64,000 nucleotides of DNA from Azospirillum griseum (lineage in GTDB: Bacteria > Pseudomonadota > Alphaproteobacteria > Azospirillales > Azospirillaceae). The translations under genes were made by a program, and so were the position numbers. The stretch spans positions 124,001 through 188,000 of the forward strand of contig NZ_RXMA01000007.1 of the NCBI RefSeq assembly GCF_003966125.1, in the 5' to 3' direction. Below the pieces are notes generated by a model, which was given only the letters and a program-made list of their open reading frames with translations, did no database searches and was not told where the DNA came from. Of the stretch, positions 52,938-61,259 are shown one piece after another. Numbering within the stretch: position 1 is the first letter of the stretch; every line of letters begins with the position of its first letter.

Positions 52938-53810
52938 TCACTTGCGACCCCGGCCCCAATGGACGATGCGTTGCTCCAGCCCGCGCACGATGCCATGCAA
53001 CAGAATGCCAAAGGCACCGAGAATGACCAGCGCGGCGAACACGCCCGCCACGTCCGTCACCGCCTGGGCCTGGGTGATGACAACGCCCATGCCCTGCTGC
53101 GCGCCGAGGAATTCGGCGACAATGGTCCCAAGCAGGGCGTACACCACCGCCATGTCCAGACCGGCGAAGATGTAGGGGGCCGCACTGGGCAGCTTGACGA
53201 TGCGGTAGGTCTCCAACCGCGAGGCGGAGAGCGAGCGCATCAGGTCGATCTTTTCCGGCTCCACCGCGCGCAGGCCGGTGAAGCTGTTGATGAGGATCGG
53301 GAAAAAGGCCAGCAACCCGGCAATCGCGATCTTCGATCCGTCGCCAAAGCCGAACCAGATCACCACCAGCGGCGCGATGGCGACCTTGGGCAGGCTTTGC
53401 AGCGCAAAGGCGTAGGGCATCAGCAGCTTTTCGATGGTCCGGCTTTCCGCCATCAGCGACCCCAGGACCAGCCCCAGCCCGCCGCCCGCCGCCAACCCGA
53501 TGGCGGCGTTCTTCAGCGTGCCCCACAGCGGCAGGTAATAGCCCAGCGGATCGGTGGGCGACACCGCCAGCCCGGACCACAGCGCCTTCCACACCGCCGT
53601 CGGCGACGGCAGGATGTAGGACGGGATGTTGAGGTAGCGCACGGCCAGCGCCCAGCCGCCGAACAGAACCACCAGCCCCACGGCGGCGATCAGGGTCCCG
53701 TTGACCGGCTCCTTGCTGCGGCGGTGGGCGGTGGACGGGGTGGATTCAACGCTGGCATCGGTCACGGCCGCATCGGCCACGGCCAGGGTGATGTCCGGCT
53801 TGCTCATCAT
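52938..53810 (-). CDS. ABC transporter permease (SsuC/TauC-like)
   Basis: This is a 290-residue membrane permease with about six helices after a cytosolic N-terminus of 40 residues. The EAA loop SLSASRLETYRIVKLPSAAPYIF is present, and AVVYALLGTIVAEFLGAQQGMG is conserved in the SsuC/TauC group. The stop-start overlap with the ATPase gene (ATGA) shows coupled translation. It works as a homodimer in this family. Confidence 0.92.
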   Translation of the reverse strand: MMSKPDITLAVADAAVTDASVESTPSTAHRRSKEPVNGTLIAAVGLVVLFGGWALAVRYLNIPSYILPSPTAVWKALWSGLAVSPTDPLGYYLPLWGTLKNAAIGLAAGGGLGLVLGSLMAESRTIEKLLMPYAFALQSLPKVAIAPLVVIWFGFGDGSKIAIAGLLAFFPILINSFTGLRAVEPEKIDLMRSLSASRLETYRIVKLPSAAPYIFAGLDMAVVYALLGTIVAEFLGAQQGMGVVITQAQAVTDVAGVFAALVILGAFGILLHGIVRGLEQRIVHWGRGRK

Positions 53811-54628
53811 TCCTCTCCCTGCCCGGTCAGAAGCCCACGGATGTCCTTGGCCAGCGCCGGGTAATCCGGGTGGCTGATGATGGTGTCGTTGCTGCGCGGG
53901 CGCGGGATGTTCACCGCCAGATCGCGCAGCACGCGGCCTGGCCGCGCCGACATCACGATCACCCGGTCGGCCAGGAAGATGGCTTCCGAAATCGAATGGG
54001 TGATGAGCAGCACCGTCTTGCCGGTGGCCTGCCAGATGCGTTGCAGCTCCAGATTCATCCGCTCGCGCGTCAGGGCGTCGAGCGCGCCAAAGGGTTCGTC
54101 CATCAGCAGGATGCGCGGGTTGCGCACCAGGGCGCGGCAGATGCCCGCGCGCTGCTGCATGCCGCCCGACAGCTCATAGGGATAGCGCCCGCCGAAATCC
54201 TTCAGCCCGGCGACGTCGAGCAGACGGTCCACATCGTCCGCCCCCTCGCGCCGCCCGCCGCCGACGCGCAGCGGCAGCGCCACATTCTCGCGCACCGTCA
54301 GCCAGGGCAGCAGATTGGCCTGCTGGAACACGACGCCGACGTCGCGCGACGGGCCGGTGACGGGGGTTCCGCCCAACGTCACCTGTCCGCTGTCGTAATC
54401 GTCCAGGCCCGCCAGGATGCGCAGCAGCGTGCTCTTGCCGCAGCCCGACGGGCCGACGACGCAGACGAACTCGCCGTCGGCGATGTCCAGATGGATGCCG
54501 GACAGCGCCTGCACCCGCCCGCCCGCAAAGGATTTCTTCAGGTTGCGGATCTGGATCAGCGCCGGACGCTGACCGGCCCGTGGGGCGGGCGTCAGGGTCG
54601 GGGCTGTCTGTGTCGCGTTCAGGGCCAT
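53807..54628 (-). CDS. ABC transporter ATP-binding protein (SsuB/TauB-like)
   Basis: This is a 273-residue ATPase. It has Walker A GPSGCGKST, the Q-loop FQQANLLPWLTV typical of SsuB/TauB, the signature LSGGMQQR, Walker B ILLMDEPFGALD, and the switch His in ITHSISEA. A 30-residue N-terminal tail precedes the first strand. It lies 14 bp after the beta-propeller gene stop and overlaps the permease start, so it is well inside the operon. Confidence 0.94.
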   Translation of the reverse strand: MALNATQTAPTLTPAPRAGQRPALIQIRNLKKSFAGGRVQALSGIHLDIADGEFVCVVGPSGCGKSTLLRILAGLDDYDSGQVTLGGTPVTGPSRDVGVVFQQANLLPWLTVRENVALPLRVGGGRREGADDVDRLLDVAGLKDFGGRYPYELSGGMQQRAGICRALVRNPRILLMDEPFGALDALTRERMNLELQRIWQATGKTVLLITHSISEAIFLADRVIVMSARPGRVLRDLAVNIPRPRSNDTIISHPDYPALAKDIRGLLTGQGEE

Positions 54629-54642
54629 GCCGGTGTCCTCCC

Positions 54643-55899
54643 TTACCGTTTGGAACCGGCGGCGACCCAGCCAACCGGTACGTCGGTGTGTTTGATCGCC
54701 TGCCGGAAATAGGTGTAGGCGATGCGCAACCGCCCGTCGGGCGCTTGCAGGATGACCGGGTATGAGAATTCCCGGTTCAGCTTGTCCTTGGAATTGTTGG
54801 TCATGCAGAAACCGTCGCCAACCTCCAGGTCGCGGCGTTCCGGCCAGGTCAGCCCGCCGTCGGACGACAGCGCCAGCGCCAGCGGCGCGCGCGGCGCGCC
54901 CCAGAAGGCGGTCCGCCCCGCCGGTTCCGCCTCGGCAGAGGTTGCAGGCGTTGCCGGAGCCGCCGTTTCGGCCCCGTCTTCCTCCTCCAGATCATCGTAA
55001 AGACCCAAACGGCGGTCGGTGGCGTCGGCGGCACTGGCGTGGTTGTAGACGATGGCGAGCCGCCCGTCGGCCAGCGCCGTCACCTGGATCGAGGAGTTGT
55101 TGTTCGGCAGTTCGGTCGGCTGCGGCGCGCTCCAGCTCCGCCCGCCATCCTCCGACACGCTGCGATAGACGTGATCGGCCCACCGGCTGCGGTAGAAGGC
55201 AGCAAGCCGTCCGTCGGCCAGCGGCACGATGTTCATGTGGACACAGCCCACGCTGTCGGGAACCGGGTGTTCGGTCCAGCTTTGGCCGCCATCGCTCGAC
55301 CGGCGCACCGCGCTGGTGTCGTGATCACCGACCCAGGCGCGGCCCGGCGTGCCGTGGCACAGGAAGGTCGGCAGCAGCCAATCGCCGTTGGGCAAAACCA
55401 CCACCGGCTGCCGGATGAACACACCGGTGTCGCCCTCCCCCTCGAACAGGGTGCGCACCGGCCCCCAGCTCTGCCCCTGGTCGTGGGAGACGCGGCAGCG
55501 GACGATGGCCGTGTTCTGATGGCCGGAGATCTGGGCGGTGTAGAACAGCCACAGCGCGCCGTCGGGGGCGGGGAACAGGACCGGGTTCTGCTCCGACCGG
55601 GTGGGATCGTCCGACAGCTTGACCGGGGCCTGCCAGCGGTCCGCCCCGGCGGGCAGGCGGGCGGCGTGGATCGACACGTCGGGAATCCCCTCCTGCGTGC
55701 CGCCGAACCAGGCGCACAGCAGATCGCCGTTGGGCAACTGGGCCAGATTGGCCGCGTGGTTCTGCACGCAGGGCGAGGGCAGAAAGGCGTCCACCCGCTG
55801 GGGATCGTCGGGACGGGTCCGCAGCGGGCCGCGCTGGTCCGACGGCGGCGGCGGGGCAGGGTTGACGATGGGGGGCCGGGGGGTCGTCAGGGCGGTCAT
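54643..55899 (-). CDS. BNR/Asp-box beta-propeller protein, sialidase-like
   Basis: This is a 418-residue protein with at least four Asp-box repeats (SHDQGQSWG, SSDGGQSWT, SEDGGRSWS, SSDGGLTWP) spaced along a six-bladed propeller. PSPCVQNHAANLAQLPNGDLLCAWFGGTQEG, of which NHAANLAQLPNGDLLCAWFGG is the core, is typical of the sialidase_2 group. A low-complexity acidic then Pro/Ala-rich insert (about residues 318-348; LEEEDGAETAAPATPATSAE) interrupts one blade. There is no signal peptide, so it acts in the cytosol, unlike secreted sialidases. GGAG lies 9 bp before the ATG. It may be a sugar-acid lyase or hydrolase; function is not established. Confidence 0.85.
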   Translation of the reverse strand: MTALTTPRPPIVNPAPPPPSDQRGPLRTRPDDPQRVDAFLPSPCVQNHAANLAQLPNGDLLCAWFGGTQEGIPDVSIHAARLPAGADRWQAPVKLSDDPTRSEQNPVLFPAPDGALWLFYTAQISGHQNTAIVRCRVSHDQGQSWGPVRTLFEGEGDTGVFIRQPVVVLPNGDWLLPTFLCHGTPGRAWVGDHDTSAVRRSSDGGQSWTEHPVPDSVGCVHMNIVPLADGRLAAFYRSRWADHVYRSVSEDGGRSWSAPQPTELPNNNSSIQVTALADGRLAIVYNHASAADATDRRLGLYDDLEEEDGAETAAPATPATSAEAEPAGRTAFWGAPRAPLALALSSDGGLTWPERRDLEVGDGFCMTNNSKDKLNREFSYPVILQAPDGRLRIAYTYFRQAIKHTDVPVGWVAAGSKR

Positions 55900-55904
55900 C
55901 GGCG

Positions 55905-56813
55905 TCACTCCGGCGATCCGTTGAGCGCGCCGTCCGTCGCCTCGGCGAAGCGGGCGGCGATGGCGGCGATGGCGCGGTCGGTGTCCGCCCCGATCAGCAC
56001 CGGGCCACGGCTGTGGCCGACCGCCGGCATGGCGTGGAACAGCGCCCGCTTGACCATGGAAGGCGGGAAGCCCAGCGCGTAGAGGTCCTTGCGCAATTGG
56101 CCGAAATAGGCCTGCGCGGCGTCCGCCGCGTCGCCGTCGCGCCACGCCGTCCAGATCCGGTTCAGCGTCACCGGGGCAACGTTGCCCAGGCCCGACACGC
56201 AACCCGCCGCGCCGTGGCGCAGGCCGTGCAGGATCAGGGAATCCGGCCCGACCATCACATCGAAATCCGCGCGCGCGCGGGCGATCGCCAGGAAGCCGTC
56301 CAAGCTCTCCTGCGATCCGGCGCTGTCCTTGATGCCGACGATGTTCGGATGATCGGCCAGGATGGCGGCGGCCTCCGGGGTCAGCGTGTTCCCGGTGCGC
56401 GCCGGGATGTTGTAGAGATAGAGCGGGACCGTCAGCGCGTCCGCCACCCGCCGGTAATAGCCGATCAGCTCGTCGGACGAACAGGCGATGAAAGACGGGG
56501 TGATGGCCGACACCGCCGCCACGCCCAACCCGGCGATGGCGCGGCCCAGCGCGATGGTCTGGTGGGTGGAAATCTCGCCGATGTGGGCCAGCACCGGAAC
56601 CCGCCCGTTGGCGGCTTCCACGCACAGGGCGGCGGCGCGCTGCTTTTCCTCAAAGGACAGGGCGTAGAACTCGCCGTTGGTTCCGGCGCAGAACACGCCG
56701 TTGCCGACGGCGGCCTGCCGCGCGACCTGCGCGCGCAACGCCGCCTCGTCCATCCGCTCCTCCGCGTCGAAGGGCGTGACGACGGCCACGAAAGGACCCG
56801 TGATCTTGCTCAT
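55905..56813 (-). CDS. Dihydrodipicolinate synthase/N-acetylneuraminate lyase family aldolase
   Basis: This is a 302-residue TIM-barrel class I aldolase. FCAGTNGEFYALSFEEK carries the family GTTGE-like motif as GTNGE; LYLYNIPARTGNTL holds the conserved Tyr, and IVGIKDSAGS contains the Schiff-base lysine. Because it is in a sugar-acid operon, it is more likely a 2-keto-3-deoxy sugar acid aldolase or dehydratase than the lysine-pathway enzyme. The ATG at 56813 is used; an in-frame GTG three codons earlier is possible. The gap to the next gene is 5 bp. Confidence 0.92.
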   Translation of the reverse strand: MSKITGPFVAVVTPFDAEERMDEAALRAQVARQAAVGNGVFCAGTNGEFYALSFEEKQRAAALCVEAANGRVPVLAHIGEISTHQTIALGRAIAGLGVAAVSAITPSFIACSSDELIGYYRRVADALTVPLYLYNIPARTGNTLTPEAAAILADHPNIVGIKDSAGSQESLDGFLAIARARADFDVMVGPDSLILHGLRHGAAGCVSGLGNVAPVTLNRIWTAWRDGDAADAAQAYFGQLRKDLYALGFPPSMVKRALFHAMPAVGHSRGPVLIGADTDRAIAAIAARFAEATDGALNGSPE

Positions 56814-56875
56814 TGGGGGCACCTGACAAAGAGAACGGTCGGAACAATGGGGAACGGTCGGAAGAGAAAGGGCGA

Positions 56876-58012
56876 TCAGAGCGCGGCGCGGTACATGTTC
56901 AGGATGTCGTCGCGGCTCAGGTCACGCGGGTTGTTGTCCAACAGGCGGCGGATGGCGTGGGCGTCCTCCGCCATGCGGGGCAGATCGGCCTCCGGCACAC
57001 CGAATTCCGACAGGCGCATGGTGCAGCCCAGCGCCACGCACCAGCCATGGGCGGCGCGCAGCACCGTGCCCGGATCCGCCGACGGCTCCAGCCCCAGCGC
57101 GGCCAGCACCGCCGCCGTCTTCTCCGGGACCGCCGGGGCGTTGAAGGCCAGCACATGCGGGAAGATCAGCGCGTTGGCGGCCCCGTGCGGGATGTGGTGG
57201 CGGGTCCCCAGCGGATAGGCCACCGCGTGGCCCGCCGCCGTGTTGACCGGCCCCAGACACACCCCGCCATAGAAGGAGGCGAGCGCCAGCCCGGCCCGCG
57301 CCTCGCGGTCCTGGCCGTTGGCGATGGCGCGCGGCAGGAAACGCCCGACCAGCCGGATGCCCTCCAGCGCGTACAGGTCGATCAGCGGATGCGCCTTGCG
57401 GTTGGTGTAGGCCTCCACGCAATGGGCCAGCGCGTCCACCCCGGTGGCGGCGGTGACGGCGGGCGGCACCGTCAGGGTCAGATCCGGGTCGATCACCGCC
57501 AGATCGGCCAGCGTGTGGCGGCTTTGCACCGCCAGCTTGCTTTGGCTGGCCGGGTCCGTCACCAGCGACCGGGTGCCGACCTCGCTGCCGGTCCCCGAGG
57601 TGGTCGGCACCTGCACCAGGGCGGCGCGCTTGCCCGCCACTTTCTCCGGCCCGACCACGTCGCGGATGGTCTGGCCGCTGCCCGGCAGCACCGCCGCCAG
57701 CTTGGCCAGATCCATGGCGCTGCCGCCGCCAAAGCCGATCACCGCCTGCGCCTGGCAGGATTCGGCCACCGCCAGCACAGCGTCCAGATTGGGGATGTCC
57801 GGTTCCGGCTTGATGTCGGCGAAGACGGTGACGTCGCCGGACAGGCCCAGCCGCTCCACCCGGGCGGCGTTGAAGGCGTCGGCCACCACCAGCAGGCGGG
57901 TCAGCCCCTGCTCGGCCAGCCAACGCCCCACCTCCGGCGCGGTTCCGCCGCCAAAGACGACGCGGGGCGGGCGCAGCAGCTCAATTGGTGTGGTCAGATC
58001 AATCGGGGTCAT
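56876..58012 (-). CDS. Iron-containing alcohol dehydrogenase
   Basis: This is a 378-residue group III dehydrogenase. The nucleotide-binding GFGGGSAMDLAKL and TTSGTGSEV are clear. Metal ligands are predicted at the Asp in LAVIDPDL, the His in ALAHCVEAY, in AGHAVAYPLG and in HHIPHGAANAL. It may act on hydroxyacids or maleylacetate-like substrates; it could oxidise the acid sugar or a released aldehyde. It is co-directional with its neighbours, with 62 bp to the DHDPS-like gene and 39 bp to the PdxA-like gene. Confidence 0.93.
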   Translation of the reverse strand: MTPIDLTTPIELLRPPRVVFGGGTAPEVGRWLAEQGLTRLLVVADAFNAARVERLGLSGDVTVFADIKPEPDIPNLDAVLAVAESCQAQAVIGFGGGSAMDLAKLAAVLPGSGQTIRDVVGPEKVAGKRAALVQVPTTSGTGSEVGTRSLVTDPASQSKLAVQSRHTLADLAVIDPDLTLTVPPAVTAATGVDALAHCVEAYTNRKAHPLIDLYALEGIRLVGRFLPRAIANGQDREARAGLALASFYGGVCLGPVNTAAGHAVAYPLGTRHHIPHGAANALIFPHVLAFNAPAVPEKTAAVLAALGLEPSADPGTVLRAAHGWCVALGCTMRLSEFGVPEADLPRMAEDAHAIRRLLDNNPRDLSRDDILNMYRAAL

Positions 58013-58051
58013 GGCGGATCCTTGGGGTGTGCCCTTCCAAGCGGCGGCGGC

Positions 58052-59083
58052 TCACGCTGTCTGGCGGTGGCGGGCGGCGGCCAGTTTTTCGGCGTATTCA
58101 ATGGCTTCGATCAGGCTCAGCTCGTTGGCGATGCCCTTGCCCGCGATGTCGAAGGCGGTCCCGTGATCGACCGAGGTGCGGATGATCGGCAGGCCGAGCG
58201 TGATGTTGACTCCGCTCAGCGCGTCCCACGTGCCGGTGTCGGGGTTGACGTGGAAACCCAGCAGCTTCACCGGGATGTGGCCCTGGTCGTGGTACATGGC
58301 GACCACGGCGTCGAACTGTCCGGCGCGCAGCTTGACGAACACGGTGTCGCCCGGGACCGGGCCGACCACGTCCAGCCCGTCGGCGACGCAACGCTCGATC
58401 ACCGGGGCGGTGATGTCGATGTCCTGCCGCCCGAACAGCCCCCCTTCGCCCGCGTGGGGGTTGAGCGCGGCCACCGCGATGCGGCGGCGGTCCAGCCCCA
58501 GCCCGGCCAGCGTCTCGTCGGTGCGGTCGATGACGTAGCGCAGACGCTCCGGCGTCAGCTTCTTCGGCACGTCGTGCAGGGCGATGTGGGTGGTGACGTG
58601 GCTGACCCGCATGTTGCCGTGGGCCAGCATCATCACCGACCCGCGCGCGCCGGTCAGTTCCGCCAGCAGATCGGTGTGACCGGCGTAGTGATAGCCCGCC
58701 TTGTTCATCGCCTCCTTGTTCAGCGGGGCCGTGACCAGCCCCTGGATGCGCCCGGCTTCGGCCAGCCGCACCGCGCGTTCCACCGCCAGATAGGCAAAGC
58801 GCCCGCCATCGACCGACAGCACGCCGGGGTGGATCGGCTCGCCCTCCGGCCCGGCCTGCAGGCAGGCCAGAGCGGGCCAGTCCTGATCCGCCGTCACCTC
58901 GGGAAAGGCCAGATCGCTGCCCAGCGCGTCGCGCGCGGCGAGCAGCGCCGGGTTGCTGCCGATCACCAGCAGGCGCAGCGAGCCATCGGCCAACCGGTCT
59001 TTCAGCCGGGCGCAGGCCTTGACGATGATTTCAGGGCCGACGCCCGCCGGATCACCCATGGTGATGGCCAGATGGGGGGTCAT
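58052..59083 (-). CDS. PdxA-family dehydrogenase, probably PdxA2-type (four-carbon acid sugar phosphate)
   Basis: This is a 343-residue NAD-dependent oxidative decarboxylase. ITMGDPAGVGPEI at the start, TAPLNKEAMNKAG, YAGHTDLLAEL, ALNPHAGEGGLFG and AMYHDQGHIPVK carry the metal-binding histidines and substrate residues. GAGGAGA precedes the ATG. The PdxA fold serves either pyridoxal phosphate synthesis (4-hydroxythreonine-4-phosphate) or, as PdxA2, oxidation of D-threonate or D-erythronate 4-phosphate to dihydroxyacetone phosphate. The adjacent DUF1537 kinase gene, which would make that phosphate, favours the second. Confidence 0.9.
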   Translation of the reverse strand: MTPHLAITMGDPAGVGPEIIVKACARLKDRLADGSLRLLVIGSNPALLAARDALGSDLAFPEVTADQDWPALACLQAGPEGEPIHPGVLSVDGGRFAYLAVERAVRLAEAGRIQGLVTAPLNKEAMNKAGYHYAGHTDLLAELTGARGSVMMLAHGNMRVSHVTTHIALHDVPKKLTPERLRYVIDRTDETLAGLGLDRRRIAVAALNPHAGEGGLFGRQDIDITAPVIERCVADGLDVVGPVPGDTVFVKLRAGQFDAVVAMYHDQGHIPVKLLGFHVNPDTGTWDALSGVNITLGLPIIRTSVDHGTAFDIAGKGIANELSLIEAIEYAEKLAAARHRQTA

Positions 59084-59168
59084 GCGCGCGTTCTCCTCAA
59101 AACCGCCCGGAAGGGTCCGGGCCTGTGGGTCAAATCCATGAGTCGCACCAACGGGTCGCACCAACGGG

Positions 59169-60293
59169 TCACACGGGCGCGGACGGGTCGGCGTCCAGCA
59201 ATCGGCGCAACAGGCCAGGGTCGCCGAAGGCCCCCGACTTGGACAGCACCCGCACCCCGTCCCAACGCCCGCCGCGCAGGGTCGAGGTGGGCGCGCCCGG
59301 CAACAGCGCCCCGTCCAGAGCCAGATGATCGGCCCCCAACGCCCGGCACAGCCCGCGCAGGGTCTCCCCGCCCGCCACCAGCAGCGTGCCCGGCGGCGGC
59401 AGGCTTCGGGCCAAGGCCCCCAACTCCTGGTCGATGCGCGCGGCGGCCACGTCGCGGGCCAGCCCGGCGGGCAGATCCAGCCGGACCAGGGCCGCGCCCG
59501 AACCGTCCATCCGCGCCCGCACCGCTGCGGCGGACTCCGCCCCACCGTCCGGGACCGTCACCACCGCCGCGCCGCAGGCGGCGAGCTGCCGCCGCGTCAC
59601 CGGATGGTCGGTGCCGAACAGGCCGAGCCAGGGGCGCGGCAACACCGGTGGCGCAACGGGGGTGGAGTCCCCCCGCAACGCGCCCGCCAACGCCAGCGCC
59701 AAGCCACCGCTGCCGCACCACAGCACCCGGCCCGTCAGGGCCAGACCGGCGGCGGCGAGGACCGCCAGATCCGCGTCACTCTCCGCATCCCACAGGCTGA
59801 CGCCGGGCGGAACCGGGTCGCCGGGGCGGCACAACCGCACCGTCTCGCCCAACGCCGCCAGATCCGCCGCCAGATCCGCCCGCGTGGCTTCCCACCCGTC
59901 GCCCACCCGCAGCCGTTGGCGACCATCGCGCGTCACCCGCCCCTGAAAGGGAAAGGCCGGGGCGATGATGCAATGGTCGGGGCGGTCCACCGCCATCCAG
60001 GCGGCGATCTCCGCCGCGCCATGGCCGCGCAGCAGGCTGTCCAGCTTGGCAAAGCGCAGGGCCGCCGGATCGGCGGGCAAGGCCGCCGCCAGATCCGCCA
60101 CCACCCGCCCCGCCGCGTCCGCGCCGCCCACGATCTCCCGCGTGCCGCTGTCAAGCGCCAGCGATTGGCCGGGCCGGGCGTCCACCGGAACGCCGGTCCA
60201 GCGCACCGCGATGGGCGTGGCGGCGGAGGCAAAAGCCACCGCGCTGTCCAGCGCGCCGGTCAGATCATCGGCGATCAGATGCAGCGGCGGCAT
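59169..60293 (-). CDS. Four-carbon acid sugar kinase family protein (DUF1537)
   Basis: This is a 374-residue kinase. The N-terminal substrate-binding domain has HLIADDLTGALDSAVAFA and FAKLDSLLRGHGAAEIAAW, and the C-terminal nucleotide-binding part has LLVAGGETLRGL. DUF1537 proteins are established kinases for D-threonate, D-erythronate, L-threonate and related acids. At 374 residues it is shorter than the usual 410-430, with a compressed middle. The ribosome binding site is weak. It is the first gene of the leftward operon. It would phosphorylate the sugar acid so that the PdxA-type enzyme can oxidise it. Confidence 0.9.
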   Translation of the reverse strand: MPPLHLIADDLTGALDSAVAFASAATPIAVRWTGVPVDARPGQSLALDSGTREIVGGADAAGRVVADLAAALPADPAALRFAKLDSLLRGHGAAEIAAWMAVDRPDHCIIAPAFPFQGRVTRDGRQRLRVGDGWEATRADLAADLAALGETVRLCRPGDPVPPGVSLWDAESDADLAVLAAAGLALTGRVLWCGSGGLALALAGALRGDSTPVAPPVLPRPWLGLFGTDHPVTRRQLAACGAAVVTVPDGGAESAAAVRARMDGSGAALVRLDLPAGLARDVAAARIDQELGALARSLPPPGTLLVAGGETLRGLCRALGADHLALDGALLPGAPTSTLRGGRWDGVRVLSKSGAFGDPGLLRRLLDADPSAPV

Positions 60294-60344
60294 GGGTTCC
60301 GGCTCCGTTGTTCCATCACCGGATCATTGAGCCACACAGCGGAT

Positions 60345-60360
60345 AACATGTCAACATGTT
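60345..60360. promoter_or_regulatory. Candidate GntR operator between DUF1537 and GntR genes
   Basis: AACATG and CATGTT are perfect inverted arms around TCAA, giving the sequence AACATGTCAACATGTT, 52 bp from the kinase start and 93 bp from the regulator start. Its core TGTCAACA fits the TGT-ACA symmetry bound by FadR-type GntR proteins. A related half-site (TGTAATGTT) follows. Confidence 0.6.
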
Positions 60361-60452
60361 GTAATGTTGCTCATGCGGATTTCCGCTTGAAATGCCGCGA
60401 TCTGTCGGTTTACATCTTTACAAGTCACGCAGGTTGGCAAGGAATGCGACGG

Positions 60453-61238
60453 ATGGACGGGCAAGGGCAGAACCGCGACGACGACGGGATGCTGGCCCTG
60501 GGCGATGGGCAATCCGGCGACACGGGCGCGCGCGGACGGCAGACGCCGTTGGTGCAGCGGGTCTATCAGCTTCTGTTGGCCCAGATCAGCGCCGGGGATT
60601 ACCAACCCGACGAGCGGCTGCCGGGCGAAAACGATCTCGCCACCCGCTTTGCGGTGTCACGCCCCATCGTGCGCGAGGCGCTGCGCCGCTTGCGGGCGGA
60701 GGGGTTGATCTACTCCCGCCAGGGGGCGGGCAGCTTCGTCCGCGCGGCGGTGGAGGACAGCCGTCCGTTGCTGGGCTACGCCCCGGTCGAAACCATCGCC
60801 GACATCCAGCGCTGTTACGAATTCCGCCTGACCATCGAACCCGACCACGCCTTTCACGCCGCCCGGCGCTGGAACGACGCCGCCCTTGCCAACATCGCGG
60901 CGGCTTTGGATCTGATGGGCGACGCCACCCGCGCCCAACGCCACCGTGACGACGCCGATTTCGCCTTTCACGTCGCCATCGCCGAGGCGACGAACAACCA
61001 TTACTACGCGTCGTCGATGCAGGCGCTGAAGGACCACATCGCCGTCGGCATGAAGTTTCACGGCGTTTCGCTGATGGGGCCAAGCCCAGGGCTGGACGGC
61101 GTGTTCGACGAGCATCGCGGCATCTTCGAGGCCATCCGCGCCCGCGACGGCGACACCGCGCGCGCGCGCATGCGCCGCCACCTGGAAGGCTCCCGCGACC
61201 GCGTGTTCGAAGGGCGGACGCTGGATCTGTCGCTGTAA
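60453..61238 (+). CDS. GntR-family transcriptional regulator, FCD subgroup
   Basis: This is a 261-residue regulator. After a charged tail of about 30 residues comes the winged helix (LATRFAVSRPIVREALRRLRAEG, key part AVSRPIVREALRRL), then QGAGSFVR, and an FCD domain (about 100-240) with a probable metal-binding set in EFRLTIEPDHAFHAA and HVAIAEATNNHYY. I prefer the ATG with AAGGA 9 bp upstream; an ATG three codons earlier has almost no spacing. It is divergent from the acid-sugar operon and probably represses it until a pathway acid binds. Confidence 0.9.
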   Translation: MDGQGQNRDDDGMLALGDGQSGDTGARGRQTPLVQRVYQLLLAQISAGDYQPDERLPGENDLATRFAVSRPIVREALRRLRAEGLIYSRQGAGSFVRAAVEDSRPLLGYAPVETIADIQRCYEFRLTIEPDHAFHAARRWNDAALANIAAALDLMGDATRAQRHRDDADFAFHVAIAEATNNHYYASSMQALKDHIAVGMKFHGVSLMGPSPGLDGVFDEHRGIFEAIRARDGDTARARMRRHLEGSRDRVFEGRTLDLSL

Positions 61239-61259
61239 AGCGGCGGTTCGCCGCCGCCT

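Noticed and set aside
58052..59083. PdxA as a vitamin B6 biosynthesis gene
   Set aside because: It sits directly beside a DUF1537 kinase and a GntR catabolic regulator and far from any pdxJ or ksgA gene, so the acid-sugar role is more likely, though sequence alone cannot exclude B6 synthesis.
56813..59800. A 995-codon open frame on the + strand opposite the iron dehydrogenase and PdxA genes
   Set aside because: The minus-strand genes carry complete catalytic motifs; this frame has none.
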